A DNA stretch of 64,000 nt from Marchantia polymorpha subsp. ruderalis (taxonomy: Eukaryota > Streptophyta > Marchantiopsida > Marchantiales > Marchantiaceae): NCBI GenBank assembly GCA_037833965.1, contig AP031352.1, forward strand, positions 14,302,501-14,366,500, read 5' to 3'. Position 1 is the first letter of the stretch, and each line of letters begins with the position of its first letter. This document shows, in pieces, positions 40,061 through 53,200 of this stretch. Made by a program: the position numbers and the translations under genes. The notes beneath the pieces were generated by a model that worked only from the letters and a program-made list of their open reading frames with translations, was not told the origin of the DNA and searched no databases.

Positions 40061-41916
40061 TATGAAGGATAGGTAAAATTTTGAATGAAATTACTAGTAT
40101 ATACATTTTCACTAATCTAATAAATAATCGCGGACTCTAGCTTAAAAAAACAATCTAACGATACTTAACACGATATCGCTTTTGTTTACGTCATTGCATA
40201 GGGTTCATGAAATTTGTCATGTTACGTCATATCGGATTCATGAAATTTGTTCTTATCAAAATCAATACAACAATGCTATAAATTATTATGATCTATTTTT
40301 CAAATATTATCACATGAACTCATCAAGCTATCTATAATAGATTAAATCCAAAAAATTTGATAACATGTTTATCGATTGAAATAGTGTCATTCATCTGATC
40401 ATATCAATATCATAGTTGATGAGCACAAAGCTCTAATCCATATTCATAGATGTGAGTTAGTGATTATGAGTGTTGTTCGTTTGCTTTCCAGAATTTCAAG
40501 TTTCAAATATGGATGATCTTCATTTGATGCTCGATTTATAAATTTGATAGAATAGTGTGATGTTATTGCAATGTTTTTTCTTGCAATTAGTACGGTAGAG
40601 TCTGATTTTTCAATTTTGACTTGGGAAAAATGTATGTTTTGCAAAATATTATCAAACTTTTGATTAGCTTAAGTCATGTAAGCAAAATACTTTTTGTTCA
40701 TAAAATAGTTCAAGCATTGATAAATACTTAGTAGAAAATTTGTATTGAAAAACGTTTAAATAAAATTTTTTTAATAGAGTAAACTAGTTTGAATTAAATT
40801 TTTAGCAAACTAAATTAATCTAATTAACTTTTTAGTAGACAAAATTAGTCTAAATTAAAATTTTGAGTAGACTAAATTAAGTGCATCTAGGTTATTTAGG
40901 TAAGTGACTATTATAACCATGCTTGCATATACATAACCTTCATCCTACATTAGCAGCAAATATTTTTTACTTTGTGTCACAGTTTGATTTGAGATATCAT
41001 AATATAATATAATTTCTTTTCATGACATAAATGACATAATTATCTACTTTGCATGTAATTTTTGAATCTTCAACAATATTATTTTAGGATTGTTTAATGT
41101 AAAATTTTATTTAAATATGAAGAAAGATGATGTAAAAAATATAAATCATGATATGAGCAATATAATGATAAAAAAATCACAAATTGAAACTTTTAGAATA
41201 AATTTAACATCTTTTGTCAACGCAAGAAGACTATTAGCATTTAGCACCAATGATTGACAAAATGTATATTTTTTTTAACTTATGAAGTGGTTTTGACCGA
41301 CTCACAAATTTGCATCAACTTATTAAAAATACTAAATTTAAAATCTCATTGATATTTTTTCTAAGATGCTCATATACATGAGTAAAATACAAACTAAATA
41401 AATAGATGAAGTTATGACTATATTGAAAAAAGCAATCTATCAAAATATAAAGACTACTTTGACATTTGATCTAAAATTAAGAGTGAAATTCTATCTCATT
41501 CACATGTATCAGGTTTACAGCAAAAATAATCTATTGTATGATAATAATTATAGATGAAGTTCAAAAGATTTTTCAACTCTATTATACTTCTTGGTTTGTT
41601 ATGAAAATATACATTCAAACCATATATCAAAGATTATGTGGCTCAACAAAAAAATCAATTTTTGTTGTTTGAAAATATACTTTTGTCTAAATATTTTAAA
41701 TTTTGTTTCAATTTTAATTTGAATATATCCTTTTATGATATACCATTGAAATGAAGAATGAAGAATAAAAGTCATGCTAGGTCATTGTTGTAATGAATTT
41801 TCATCTAGCAATAAGCATGTAGTTTTATCATGAAAATCATAAATAGCTATTAAATTGATTTAATAATATACTTCCAATCTTAAATATCTTAAAAGCCATT
41901 AGACTAAGATGAGCGG
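40061..41916. other. Very AT-rich sequence, nothing recognised
   Basis: Around 40,780-40,880 a short unit with 'gtagactaaattaa' is repeated three to four times. No gene was seen. Confidence 0.4.
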
Positions 41917-42081
41917 CTAGTTATCACTCACTTTATACCAGGCTCCTCTCTGATTGGTAGATGCAGGTTTATAGATTCCTCGGATGAATAGCAATAAGGG
42001 TAGGGTGTAGGTTGTACTACCAATCAAAGAATCGCCTATACTAGGATGAGGCCTAATTAGCCCTAAGTGAAATATAACTAG
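41917..42081. mobile_element. Foldback (MITE-like) element with imperfect terminal inverted repeats
   Basis: The 165-bp segment begins 'ctagttat' and ends 'ataactag', and the next bases inward continue as an imperfect inverted repeat to about 'gattggtag' / 'ctaccaatc'. It is more GC-rich than its surroundings and has no coding capacity. This fits a miniature inverted-repeat DNA element. The family is not identified. Confidence 0.5.
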
Positions 42082-43180
42082 TACTCCCCTTGAATCACTT
42101 CATTTAAATTTGATAAAAATTTATTTATTTGAAAATTGTTACTTCAAGATATATCTTGACATATAAAAAAAGTAACATTATACTAACTTTGTTACACAGA
42201 AGTTAGACCAAGTGCCACCTTACTTTTAGCTATTTTAAGGTTAATTTTGTTAATAATATTCTATTTTCACCCTCAACTAAAATTCACATGTGAAAATACA
42301 ATTATCAATATCTAAAAAATTGAAAAAATTAGTGGTAAGAACTATATTGTTTCCATAATTTTTACCAGGTTTAAATTGGATCAGAAATTGTGTTCAAATT
42401 TTTAATTTTAATTGAAATACTTCAATATATCTTCATTATAAAGATAAAAAATATGTGTTCAATCTAAATTTTAATATTATACTTCATGAAACACAAAAGA
42501 TAACTATGAAGTTTTATCTATGTCAAACATAAGTAGATTCTGATTAAACAATACGTAGTTATTCTTCAAATAAATAAATTTATTAATTATCATATATACA
42601 TGCAGTAATTTCTCAATAGATAAATATATAAGTGTTATATAATAACCTGTGTTAATCACAGGTTTGTTTGAAAGTGCAAAATTCACTAACCCATAGAAAA
42701 TTAACGAGTATAGAGAGCAGCATGCAGTGCACATCATCTCGATTTTACCAACGTACAATAAAGAACGAAAACTCATGAAATAGACAGAAAGGGCCGGCCT
42801 CGTTTCGTATAAAGGTAATTTCTCGTGCAGTTCTTCTTGACTTAGCTTTTAAAGGCACTAGATCCAAAGGGAGCGCATTCCTGAACGCAGAAAAAAAATG
42901 ATTTTGAGATAAGACCGCGTATGAAAGTCAAACAGCCTTAATAATTAAGAAACGCCATCATGTTTGGTTGTTCAGAAGGTCTAATATTGCTATTCCCAAT
43001 GTAGTAGGGAAAGATCCGAGCTTGGATTAGACAGGAATTACAAAAGGCCTCAAACTATTTTCACAAATTCCAGATCTAGAGTCAAATATTTTGCGGACGA
43101 AGAACTCAAGGGTATACCATCGTCAAAAAAGAAGCCAAGCCCATGAGATAGACAAAGTAGCCCGTCGTGGATGTAGCAAA
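42082..43180. other. AT-rich to mixed sequence, nothing recognised
   Basis: Composition rises towards 42,780. No convincing open frame or motif was found. Confidence 0.4.
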
Positions 43181-43505
43181 GCACTAAATTGGCGAACGAC
43201 GGCAACGAACACCGTGATCAAACAAGTCAAGTGCTCATAGCATGGATCTTCTTCGTCGCAGAGAGTCTCAAATTGCTCGGCCCGCCGCGGACGCGCTTTA
43301 TGGGACCGCCTCTCTCTTCATTGTTCAGAGAGTCCATTCTCCTGGGGGCGAATCTATGCACAATCCCGACTTCTGCTGGAGAAACTTGGTTAAATTTGAC
43401 GCAGTCCTTTTGGACTGGAGCGGACGTGGGTGCTAGGTTCTGTAAATGGACCAATGGCCAGAAAAGAGAGTCGTTGAGAAGGGGAACTGCACCACCGTAA
43501 CGTCA
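43181..43505. other. Small GC-rich island with open frames on both strands, unassigned
   Basis: Three overlapping open frames of 64-103 codons exist here on both strands, as expected from GC-rich sequence. None has a recognisable domain and no splice-linked neighbour was found. The abrupt composition contrast suggests an inserted fragment, a promoter-like island or a gene relic. Confidence 0.35.
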
Positions 43506-45480
43506 GCGCAGCTCAACTAAATTCCAATCTCATTGGGTTGAACTTCCATATCATGTGGAAGTACTTAATGGTTGGAATATTATATCACCAGCCCACGTCA
43601 CATTGATGGTCATGCTCACAGAAGGTGAACATTACTAACACTCACGAGATGTCTAAATATGAAATGTACTCTGTACTTAGTTCACTTGCAAACCAAAACC
43701 AACCATTGCATGCTTACCCAAAAACCAAAAGGCACTATTCGTCTTATCCATCATCAGAGCATTTTATGAAGCTTTGGTACGTTAGTACAATGGCCTTGCT
43801 GATAGCTTTATCATATGAGCTCTTACAAATGGCCAAGTTTCACTATTATAGGTCATGATCTCAAAATCGATTACTCGTAATGTCAATACTAACAGCAAGG
43901 AATATAACCTTGCTGCTTTCATAAAATGTGACTGGCAATTCTAATTTGATGATAATCCAGATATCAATGTATTCCTGAATGAAAACATATGAGAATAAAG
44001 AAATTTTATTTGCTACTTTCACGTTACGCTAGATGTTTATATTGATGGGTAGACCGCAGTTCCTCCATCTCCGTGTACAGTTTTCTGATAGATCGTTACA
44101 GAGTAATGTATGAATTGATATTCAAGGCCGCGGTCAAATGTTAACTACTCAAAAACTTTAACTGGTTAACAATTCTCCTCACATCTTGTTTATCTATTTG
44201 GATTCAATTTCACCAGCAATATTCAAGATTGGAGGCTGCAATAGAAGTCAGAACAATTTCAAACCTGTCCTCTCCAACATCTTCATGATAAGACATATGT
44301 GCATCATTTCTGGATACTGACATTAGTTTACTTCTACCACATTTTATTCTTATTCTCCAATTGCTTTTGTTGAGATTGCACATGCATACCATGACTATAT
44401 AATGTGCTAACTCTTGACTAGGAGCTTGCCTTGTACCGTCACTTTGCTAATTTGAATAATAATATCATGACAACTCTTAATGATATTTAAAATTTTGCAG
44501 AGCTCAGGTGCCAATGGTTGAAATAGTCTCCGATTCGCTGTCCTGCGCGTATGTTTGACTTCCACAGGGAAATACGTGCAGCAGGTCAATGCGGCATCTT
44601 GAGCTAATAATCTATCATGTTTGCGAGCAGTTTTATTGAAAAAGCAATATAGTCGATTACCAAAAGTACTAGTTTTTAAAACGAAAAAATCAAATGATTG
44701 ATCAAACATGTGGTTTTTCTCATTAACAAATTCACAAAAGTGGCTAACTAAATTTTAATTCTTGATTTTTAAAACTAATCCTCTTGAAATCATTCATAGT
44801 ATGTCCAACACATAATTCTAACAGTATATTGAAAGCATAAAAAATACAGCATTCATTCAACACCTTTATCATACTTTATGAATTATCAAGACTCACATCT
44901 CTATCATATTCATTTCAAAGCTTGTTAATAAACCAATAGTAAAAGTAATATTATAAAGTCGATATATAATTTCCAAATCTAACACTATTTTTTAACACTA
45001 GCCAGATATTTCCAAACTTAGGCAATGATTGAAATAATATTAATTCACAATAGGATCATCTTAATTGTTAATATAAATTTATTAATCGTAGCATTATAGT
45101 TCATTTTGAAGTTCATCAATTTCAAATAACTGTAAATTAAACGGTATGATAAATAACACAAAAGCTTATGAAGATGCCATAATATCATTATAGCTTAGTG
45201 AGAGTGACATAATGTCAAGACGATAACACCCAGGCGAACACATCAATAATAGTAATGACAATGAGCCTAATTTGTAACAAACAACTCAAACGAACTCTCT
45301 TATGTAATAGTATGTACGAACTCTCTTATGTAACCCTGAACCTAATAAGTATCTACTTAGAGCAGCATCCTGACTAGAGTCAACTGAGATATTGGAGTAG
45401 ACCTAACAATCATGAATCACAAGAAATGATACGGGTTGACATGAAATAATAGTCTCTAAAAGTCCACGGTAGAACCTTGG
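43506..45480. other. AT-rich sequence, nothing firmly recognised
   Basis: A minus-strand open frame at 44,407-44,709 (100 codons) has no recognisable motif. The phrase 'acgaactctcttatgtaa' occurs twice in close succession near 45,295-45,335. No gene is called. Confidence 0.4.
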
Positions 45481-46220
45481 ATGGATGCTTATTGCTCTCA
45501 ATACCTTATTAGTATCACTCGAACAAAGTTTTGTGACATATGTGATGCAATTGCCCACCTGACTTGCAAATCCGAACTGGGTTTACCATGGAAAAGGTTG
45601 AAAGTCAAGGACGCATGGGACAGAGTGCATCACACAGCATTCCATGTGTGCCCCATGAGTGGAAAGGAGCCCATGAGTAAGCCACAGGTAAGATATGATT
45701 CTTATTCATTTATATACGAGCAAGGGCAAAACCACGACCCTAATGGCTGAAGGTTGTAGCTCCGTAAGCATATCCTATCCCCTGCAGCACCAACTTTTGC
45801 CCCCAGTTATCAGAAAAGTTCCAAGATCAGTTGGAATAGATCATTGCAAAGGTCACTCCGTCATGACTCGGCCACAGGCTGCGGACCTTTTGCTTACTTG
45901 GCAATCTTACAAATGGCCAAAATTGTCCATGCAGACGCCAGCAAGGCCGCCTCTCCGCTCTTCATGGATAGTGGAAAGGATTCGTTGCTTCCATGGGGCA
46001 ACAACGACGACCTCTGTTCGTCGCAGCAAACAGGGGCTCAGCCCCATGCTTGTTCAGGGGAGCAGGTTTCGTAATTATGCGTCTGGACCACATTTGGGTC
46101 GAGGTCAACATCTGCTCGAAGTTGTCACACTCCAGAATGCGACTCTCAGCTTGAATCTGCTGTCCCGCAGCTGGAGATCGGGGCCATGATGGAAGTCTCG
46201 AATCTGCTTTTGCCTCGCGT
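45481..46220 (+). other. Gene-like island upstream of urease, unassigned open frames
   Basis: A plus-strand frame (45,481-45,690) has a good donor-like 'caggtaagat' at about 45,687. A second set of open frames (45,790-46,190) follows an acceptor-like 'ccctgcag'. The first piece is Cys-rich with CDICD, vaguely zinc-finger-like. I recognise no family. It could be a 5' non-coding exon region of urease, a relic, or an unknown short gene. Confidence 0.3.
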
Positions 46221-47292
46221 GTGTTGGTAATGTGAGTTCTACTAGAAACAATTGTCGGGTGCGTGATTACGTGATTGCGTGATCTGTGACTATTTCCAAA
46301 GGGCGATGCAACTTATTCATGTAGTTTTCCGCTATCTGCATCCAGCCAGCGTTCGAAGGTTTTGTTTTGTTTTTCCCCTTCTTGTCGCATAAGAGCTGAG
46401 AATTGTCTGTCAACGTCTAGTTGACAAAATAATTAAGTTCGGAACACTATAATTCTGAGAAGATTCCATGCGGATTCTCTGTATGGATAGCTCGTCACCA
46501 ATGAAATAGTTAATCACTCGATTGGACACATCAGCTTTGATCAGATTTATCCTCAGTGGTATTTCCTTATGGTCTCCTATGAATTATCAGCTGTTGGTGC
46601 TCAGGAGTCAGGTGTTGGTGACGTTAGATGTAGTATCTAAATATGCCACTAGCTGCAGACATGCTGAGCACTTACACATCATGATATCTGGCTGAAGTTT
46701 CTAGAGATCCAACTTCCTGTCTGATGCCTCGCACAGTAAACTGGCCTTCTCATCCGACCGTTCTTGTAGAGAATGCACAATTCTGAAGGAAATGCGAAGT
46801 GGTTCTGAACAATCCTTGTTTATGCTTATGTTTATTCTTCTTATAATGAATTCTTTTCTCTAATCTGAGTGCGTAGTACTAGACGAAGGTGGAACGGTCC
46901 CGGCTAATCATACCCCTTATGCATCAGGGTTTCTTTGTCAAAAGGTTTCCGTTGATCCGAATGTTTACTCCTTCTGAGTGCAATTTAGATTTTACTGACT
47001 ACTTAGTTTGTGTTATGATACTCTGTGCGTGCCCTGTTTGGTTTGATCTCTGTTAGTCTTACAAAGTAGGAGCTAAATTGCGCGTTAAGTAAGAGCTTCT
47101 TTGTGATAGTCAGTGTCTGAGTAAAGTATTTCTTGACGATCTTACTGTTAAATCTCTGCAGTTGAACTAAATTTCAGGCTAGTGATTCGGGTCTGTTCCT
47201 GGGGGCAGGTGATTTACTCATCTCGTCACGATATGCGAAGGTTTCTCTAAACTCAGTCCAGCGGCTGAGGTCTTTTGAGAAACTTGAACAGG
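46221..47292 (+). promoter_or_regulatory. Upstream region of the urease gene
   Basis: About 1 kb of gene-like composition without open frames of note ends in the urease 5' UTR. No specific promoter element was identified with confidence. Confidence 0.35.
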
Positions 47293-50200
47293 ATGAAGCT
47301 ACTTCCAAGGGAACACGAAAAACTTGCCCTACATGCAGCCGGCAGTCTTGCTCAGAAACGGCTTGCACGTGGGATTCGGCTGAATCACCCGGAAGCTGTT
47401 GCACTCATAGCCACTCAGGTATTGCAGCGGAATTTCAGTACCAAATGCGTTTTTTCTTGTTTTTCTTTCTCTTAGCTAGTCGCAGTTTCCTTCTTATGGA
47501 ATACGTATCTTGCATGAAAATGTACGTAAGTTAATTTGACTCAGGACAGCGGGTAGACAGTCTTTTGATTATTACCTATCCCTCTAACCTTGTTGGATGC
47601 TAGCATCCAACTACTCTCACTCCTCGCTAGCATACTACAATGCGTTTACTCGAAGTCTTTAGTGTATAGACGAGGCGCAGAGCCCGAAGTAACTCTTCAA
47701 ACTTAGAAACGGTCTGTTGCGTGGGACTCTTAGCTCCAAATCTAATTCACAAACCTTTAAGCAGGTTTTGGAATTTATCCGAGATGGAGATAAGTCAGTT
47801 TCTGAGTTAATGGAACTGGGGCGACACTTCCTTGGCAAGTACGTAGGAAATCCGTTCCTTCATTTGTTATAATATGTTCATCGATCAGCTAAGATTCTTC
47901 GAATATGCGTGTAAAGTGTATCTTACTGGGCAGAGCTCAACATGGCACTTTACTGTCATCGAAGTCAGTGATAGAATTTCGAAACATTGATATGTATTTG
48001 ATAGTACGTTTCTTGGTTGAAAGTCCGCGGAAAATCAGCGCGCTGAGTTCATGCCAGGAGTGCATGTTGTTACTATATTTGTGTGTAATCCTATGTTGGG
48101 ATCTGGTTTAACTACATACGTTCGAGAATTTTACATGGTTTTGCAGGAGGCAAGTTTTACCTGCCGTTCCTTTACTCATAGAGAGTGTCCAGGTCTGTCT
48201 CTCATTTCCATCTTTTCCGAATGCACGTGTTCTTGGCTTCGTTGTTATCCGTACTGTTTCTTGTAGGAGAATTGCAGCAGCAAAATTTGCAACCTAGGAA
48301 AGTGCAGCAGGTGTGCTGTTCTGACATTGGGGCTTGATATTGTGGCCACAAATTGTAGATTGAGGGAACATTTCCAGATGGCACAAAACTCGTGACTGTG
48401 ACGGACCCCTTTCCTGATATGGATGGGGATCTTGAAAAAGCGTTGTATGGTTCATTCCTACCAGGTACTGCATTCTGCTAATGTAAGTGCGTTCTGAGTA
48501 CATGTGACGTTTGTGTGGTGTTGGTATGTACCCATAATGATAAAACAGTAGTTTCTGCCCATAGCCATCAATCGATCAAATATTTCTGGATGATGGTATC
48601 GAGCCTGGTTCTTAGTCCTGATTATTTACCTCTTAGAACGAAAGTGTTTCTTACTAGAAAGCTGAAGTGGTTTTGGCTGTCGAAGCTAACCATCTCAACT
48701 TCATACGACAGACATAGTCAACAATGATGAGCAGAGATTTATGCAAGGATGTGTTTAAGACCTTGAGGCACAGCTAAGACCTTGATATAGATCTCTTCTT
48801 GTTAGTATACAAGTTCTGGAATGAACACTTATCTGGTAGAGAACGAGAACGCAGGCTTCTTCAAACCACGCGCAACGGGTTTAGTGGAATGTTGGGTTAG
48901 AGTGGAACGTTGAAGCTTATTTACTTAAAAGGAGAATTGTAACTTAAGTACTTTGATAGATTCAGAAGACAGATTTTGCTCTTTAAGAAAGCAGAGGTCA
49001 TCAGGCTTCAGGCTGTGATAAGCAACATTGTGAACCTCTTCGAGAACGGGGAAGGGGAGGACTGGGTAACAGTAAAATATCACATTCAAATAAGTGTTGC
49101 TTGGGAATTGTGATGCCGAATCATTGATACCTGGATCACATGCTGTTTTTGATGCACATCGTGCCATCCTGGACGGGAAGGCAGTTGAAAGTTCGTAATT
49201 TTTTCTGGCTAAATAATGCCGTAATTAAAATGGAAGAGAAACCTCCCTATGGCTTCTCCTTGGATATCAAAAGGGCATACGATGCCGTTTTCAGTGATGA
49301 GCTTACTTACGTGTGGAGGGCAGCAGAACCCAACATTGGGTGCCCATACCCATGCCCATGGGTTTTGGGTGACATTATTTTCCATGGGTGGGCATGGGTG
49401 GGCACAAGTAATGCTATGGGCAGTGTTTCTCAGATCCAACCAAGAATTGGTGTAACCGGGTAATACAAATGACACAATTGGCGTAATTTGAATAGCATGG
49501 GTGGGCATGGGTGGGAACAGGTAATGCTATGGGTGGGCATAGGTCGCTGTTGATGGTTATGGCTGGTCTGGGTACAGATTTGAAGTAAAATGTTGGCCTC
49601 TGGAGGGCAGGCATCTAAGGAAATGGTGGAGAGCTTCGCAAAAACTGTGCGTTAACGTCAAAGAGGATTATCAATGGAGTAAATCCTGTGATATCTGTTT
49701 ATGGAAATGTCTGGCCTCAGTTCAAAGCCTAAGCAGCTGCTCTCTGGAATATGTTTTCTAGGCTTGCAAAGATTTAATGGTGGATGAGCTGGGCAAGGCT
49801 TTCTTGGTTGATACCTGAAAGCTCCAAGCGAACCTCATCCATGGGGGCATTGCTACTATCTTTACTGTCAATTAAATTCCTCGTTTTCCCTCCTGTGGGA
49901 GAGACGAAGAGGGCTTCGTCTCTCTCACTTGTTCTTCACTGTCACTACCACGGCTTAGCTTGGCGTGTTGTTTTCAGGCTATGACAGGCGAAACTGAGCA
50001 CACTTTATGTGCTGAAGGGTAGACTTGATCGGTGAGTAGACCGTCAGATACTTTACAAGGCATTCGAGATGCTGAGTTCTAAGCTGACCCTCAAACTTTG
50101 TGCTGTGTGCAGTGCCAGATTTATCTAAATTTGATTATCAAGACCGTATAGGGGATGAAGCAGAAGTGCTCCCTTCAAGTGGTTTATCTCTGCCTGGAAA

Positions 50201-53200
50201 AATTATGATTAATGCAAACCGGAAAGCTGTCAGGCTGAATGTAACAAATTCGGCAGATCGTCCAATCCAGGTTAGTCAAGAATACAACTACCGAATTTGT
50301 CTGACTTTACCGCTAGTGCTAAGATTTGCCCGGGAATTACTAATTTCAGGTCATCAAGTTTACTGGTCAGGTACTTAAAGCGAATTAGAACTTCACATTA
50401 GTACGGTTGGTCCTATCTTTCATCTTCTTCGCACTTTCATTCTCTTCAATATATTTCTAGTAGTCTTTCGAAGTTTCTTAAGTTGCCAATATGTATTTCA
50501 GATTGGCAGTCACTACCATTTTATAGAGACAAATCCTCTCTTGATTTTTGACCGAGAGAAAGCCTACGGCAAGCGACTTAATATTCTTGCTGGCACAGCG
50601 AAACGATTCGAGGTAACGATTCTCTGTTGAATTATTTCTTCTCTGGCTTATAATTTCTGAACTGGTCCTTCAGATTCTCTCAATAATACGTGCTATCTTA
50701 TGTGTAACAGGCAGGTGATACATGCCCTGTGATTCTTGTCGAAATTGGTGGTAACAAGAGGATTACTGGCGGTAATGGAGTAGCAAGTGGTCCAGTGGAC
50801 CCATCACGCCTGCCGGAGATTATGAAGACTGTCATCGAGAGGAAATTCGGCCATGAGAAGGAGCACAATGCGCTGTAATGTCTTATTCACTTTCTGTTCT
50901 CAGTTTGAAGTTATTTCCCTCGCTTTATCTCATCTATGGTTTTTGAGACAACGGCCATTAGCTTCTTCATGTGCTTTTACAAAACAGTGTTGTGTATTAA
51001 GAATTTAGGATAGTGAATATAAGGAAAACTTCATCTCGTTTATGTTTCTCCAATTATATTAATATGTACATTGGGCTTACCGTACTCAGGAGTTTTTTTA
51101 GTAGTGGCATTACGCTTGAATGATGTCTTTAATACTGCTTACATACTTGTTATGCTTGAGCACAAGACGGCTCATAACATCGTTGATAAATTTTGAAAAG
51201 AGTAGGCACAGCAATATATCTAAATTAAGCTGCATGTGAAGATATAAAGAGAACGTAGCAGTAAATCTGTATGTAACCAGACTCAATCCATGCTGATGAC
51301 CTTCGTACACTTTGTGTGGGTACCCTTCTTTCAGTGAAGGTTTCTCAGGTCAAGATTCGGCACTGACAGAGATGGTTGACAGAGAAAAATATATGAATAT
51401 ATTTGGTGTGACGAAGGGTGACAAGATTAGGCTTGGTGATACTTGCCTAGTAGTTGAAGTGGAGAAGGACTTCGCAATATATGGAGATGAATGCAAGTTT
51501 GGTGGAGGAAAGGTCCTGAGAGAAGGAATGGGGCAAGTGAGCGGATATCTCTCGGCAGATGTTTTGGATGTCGTTATTACAAACGCGTTAGTGATAGACT
51601 ACATGGGGATTTACAAGGCGGACATAGGTATAAAAGGAGGGCTTATAAAAGCCATCGGGAAAGCAGGAAATCCTGACGTAATGGACGGTGTTTATAACGA
51701 TCTGGTGGTTGGGGTAAGTCGTCCATTCTTGCTCATGAAACTCTTCTTAGTACGACAATCGACTTGTTAGTGTGAGGAACGGTTGGATTTGATATGAGAG
51801 TGAATCTTCATTCATTCCACGTCACTGACGAGAATCCCATGGACGCTACTGGATTATAGATCGCTACACCGTGAGACAGTGAAGTTTAAGACCAGAAATT
51901 TCAGAGGCGTGAAGTTCGTGGATATCAGTCGAAAGTCGCTGGCTTCTTAACTAGAATATTGCCTGAGACAAGACGTAGAGCTCGAGTAACTCTGGAGAAT
52001 GAAGAGAGTGTTCCAGGTTCTTACTAGGAGGTTTTATTCATCTTTTTTCTATGATTACCTACAAGTAGACATCGTTCCCTGACAGAAGCGCTCACGCTGT
52101 ACTTTTCACAGGTTAACACGGAAGCCATTGCTGGAGAAGGACTCATTTTAACTGCAGGTGGTATAGACAGCCACATCCACTTCATTTGTCCACAACTTGT
52201 GGATGAAGCTATAGCCAGTGGTAAGTTGAAAAACTGGAAAGCAGTCGATGTAAAGGAATAGGAAAAGACGCACCTTTATATGCTCTGTTCCATATATCCA
52301 TTTGGGTGTTGATCGGTATACTTTGAAAATGCGTGAATATTCTTCTCAGTGCAAGTGAGTTTTCATCAAGTTGAAAAGTCTAGTCAAGTCAGGAAGTGTG
52401 TCAGCGGTTTTGCAACGCCAGTTGCTTTTTTGTAGATTTCAGGTGTAGAATTTAGGGTTCAGAACGACAATCTTTTGTTTGAAAATGTAAACCAGGAATA
52501 TGTGGTAAGTATACTGTGAGTACCCAAGTTATGATGGATTGAATATTATCTAATCTAGCGGCATGAACCGGACTGCCTTGTGAACGTTCACACACCCATC
52601 TTTTATTCTGCCTCTTGCGTCTGTGTTCGTTGAAAGTTCCCTTATTTTGCGTTGCCTCCGAAGTGTGTTGAGTATACGATTTGAATTTGGCAGGTATTAC
52701 GACTATGATTGGTGGAGGTACCGGACCAGCACATGGTTCACTTGCTACAACTTGTACACCAGCCCCCGAGCAAATGCGCACAATGTTGATCGCGACTGAT
52801 GAACTACCACTAAACTTTGGATTTTCTGGCAAGGTTATTCACATATTCTCTTGCCTAGTACTGTCGGCGTCAATTGTTGTAGGTTAGGAACGTTGAATTT
52901 GAGGAAACGAGTCCTTAGCAGCAAATGCTAGGCCTGATCCTTGTGGAGGATTAAAGTAGGTGTGCTGCTGCTCTGCTCTAAGCACCTGAAAGACTGCGTG
53001 GTTTACCATTTACAGGGAAATACTTCTGAACCAGAGGGCCTTGCCGATATTATAAAAGCTGGAGCTATATGCTTGAAACTACATGAAGACTGGGGAACTA
53101 CACCTGCAGCTATCGACACTTGTCTCAGAGTAGCTGATGAATACGATATTCAGGTTCTATATTTCCAAAGTCCAACTTGCTTTATTTGCAACTGATCGAT

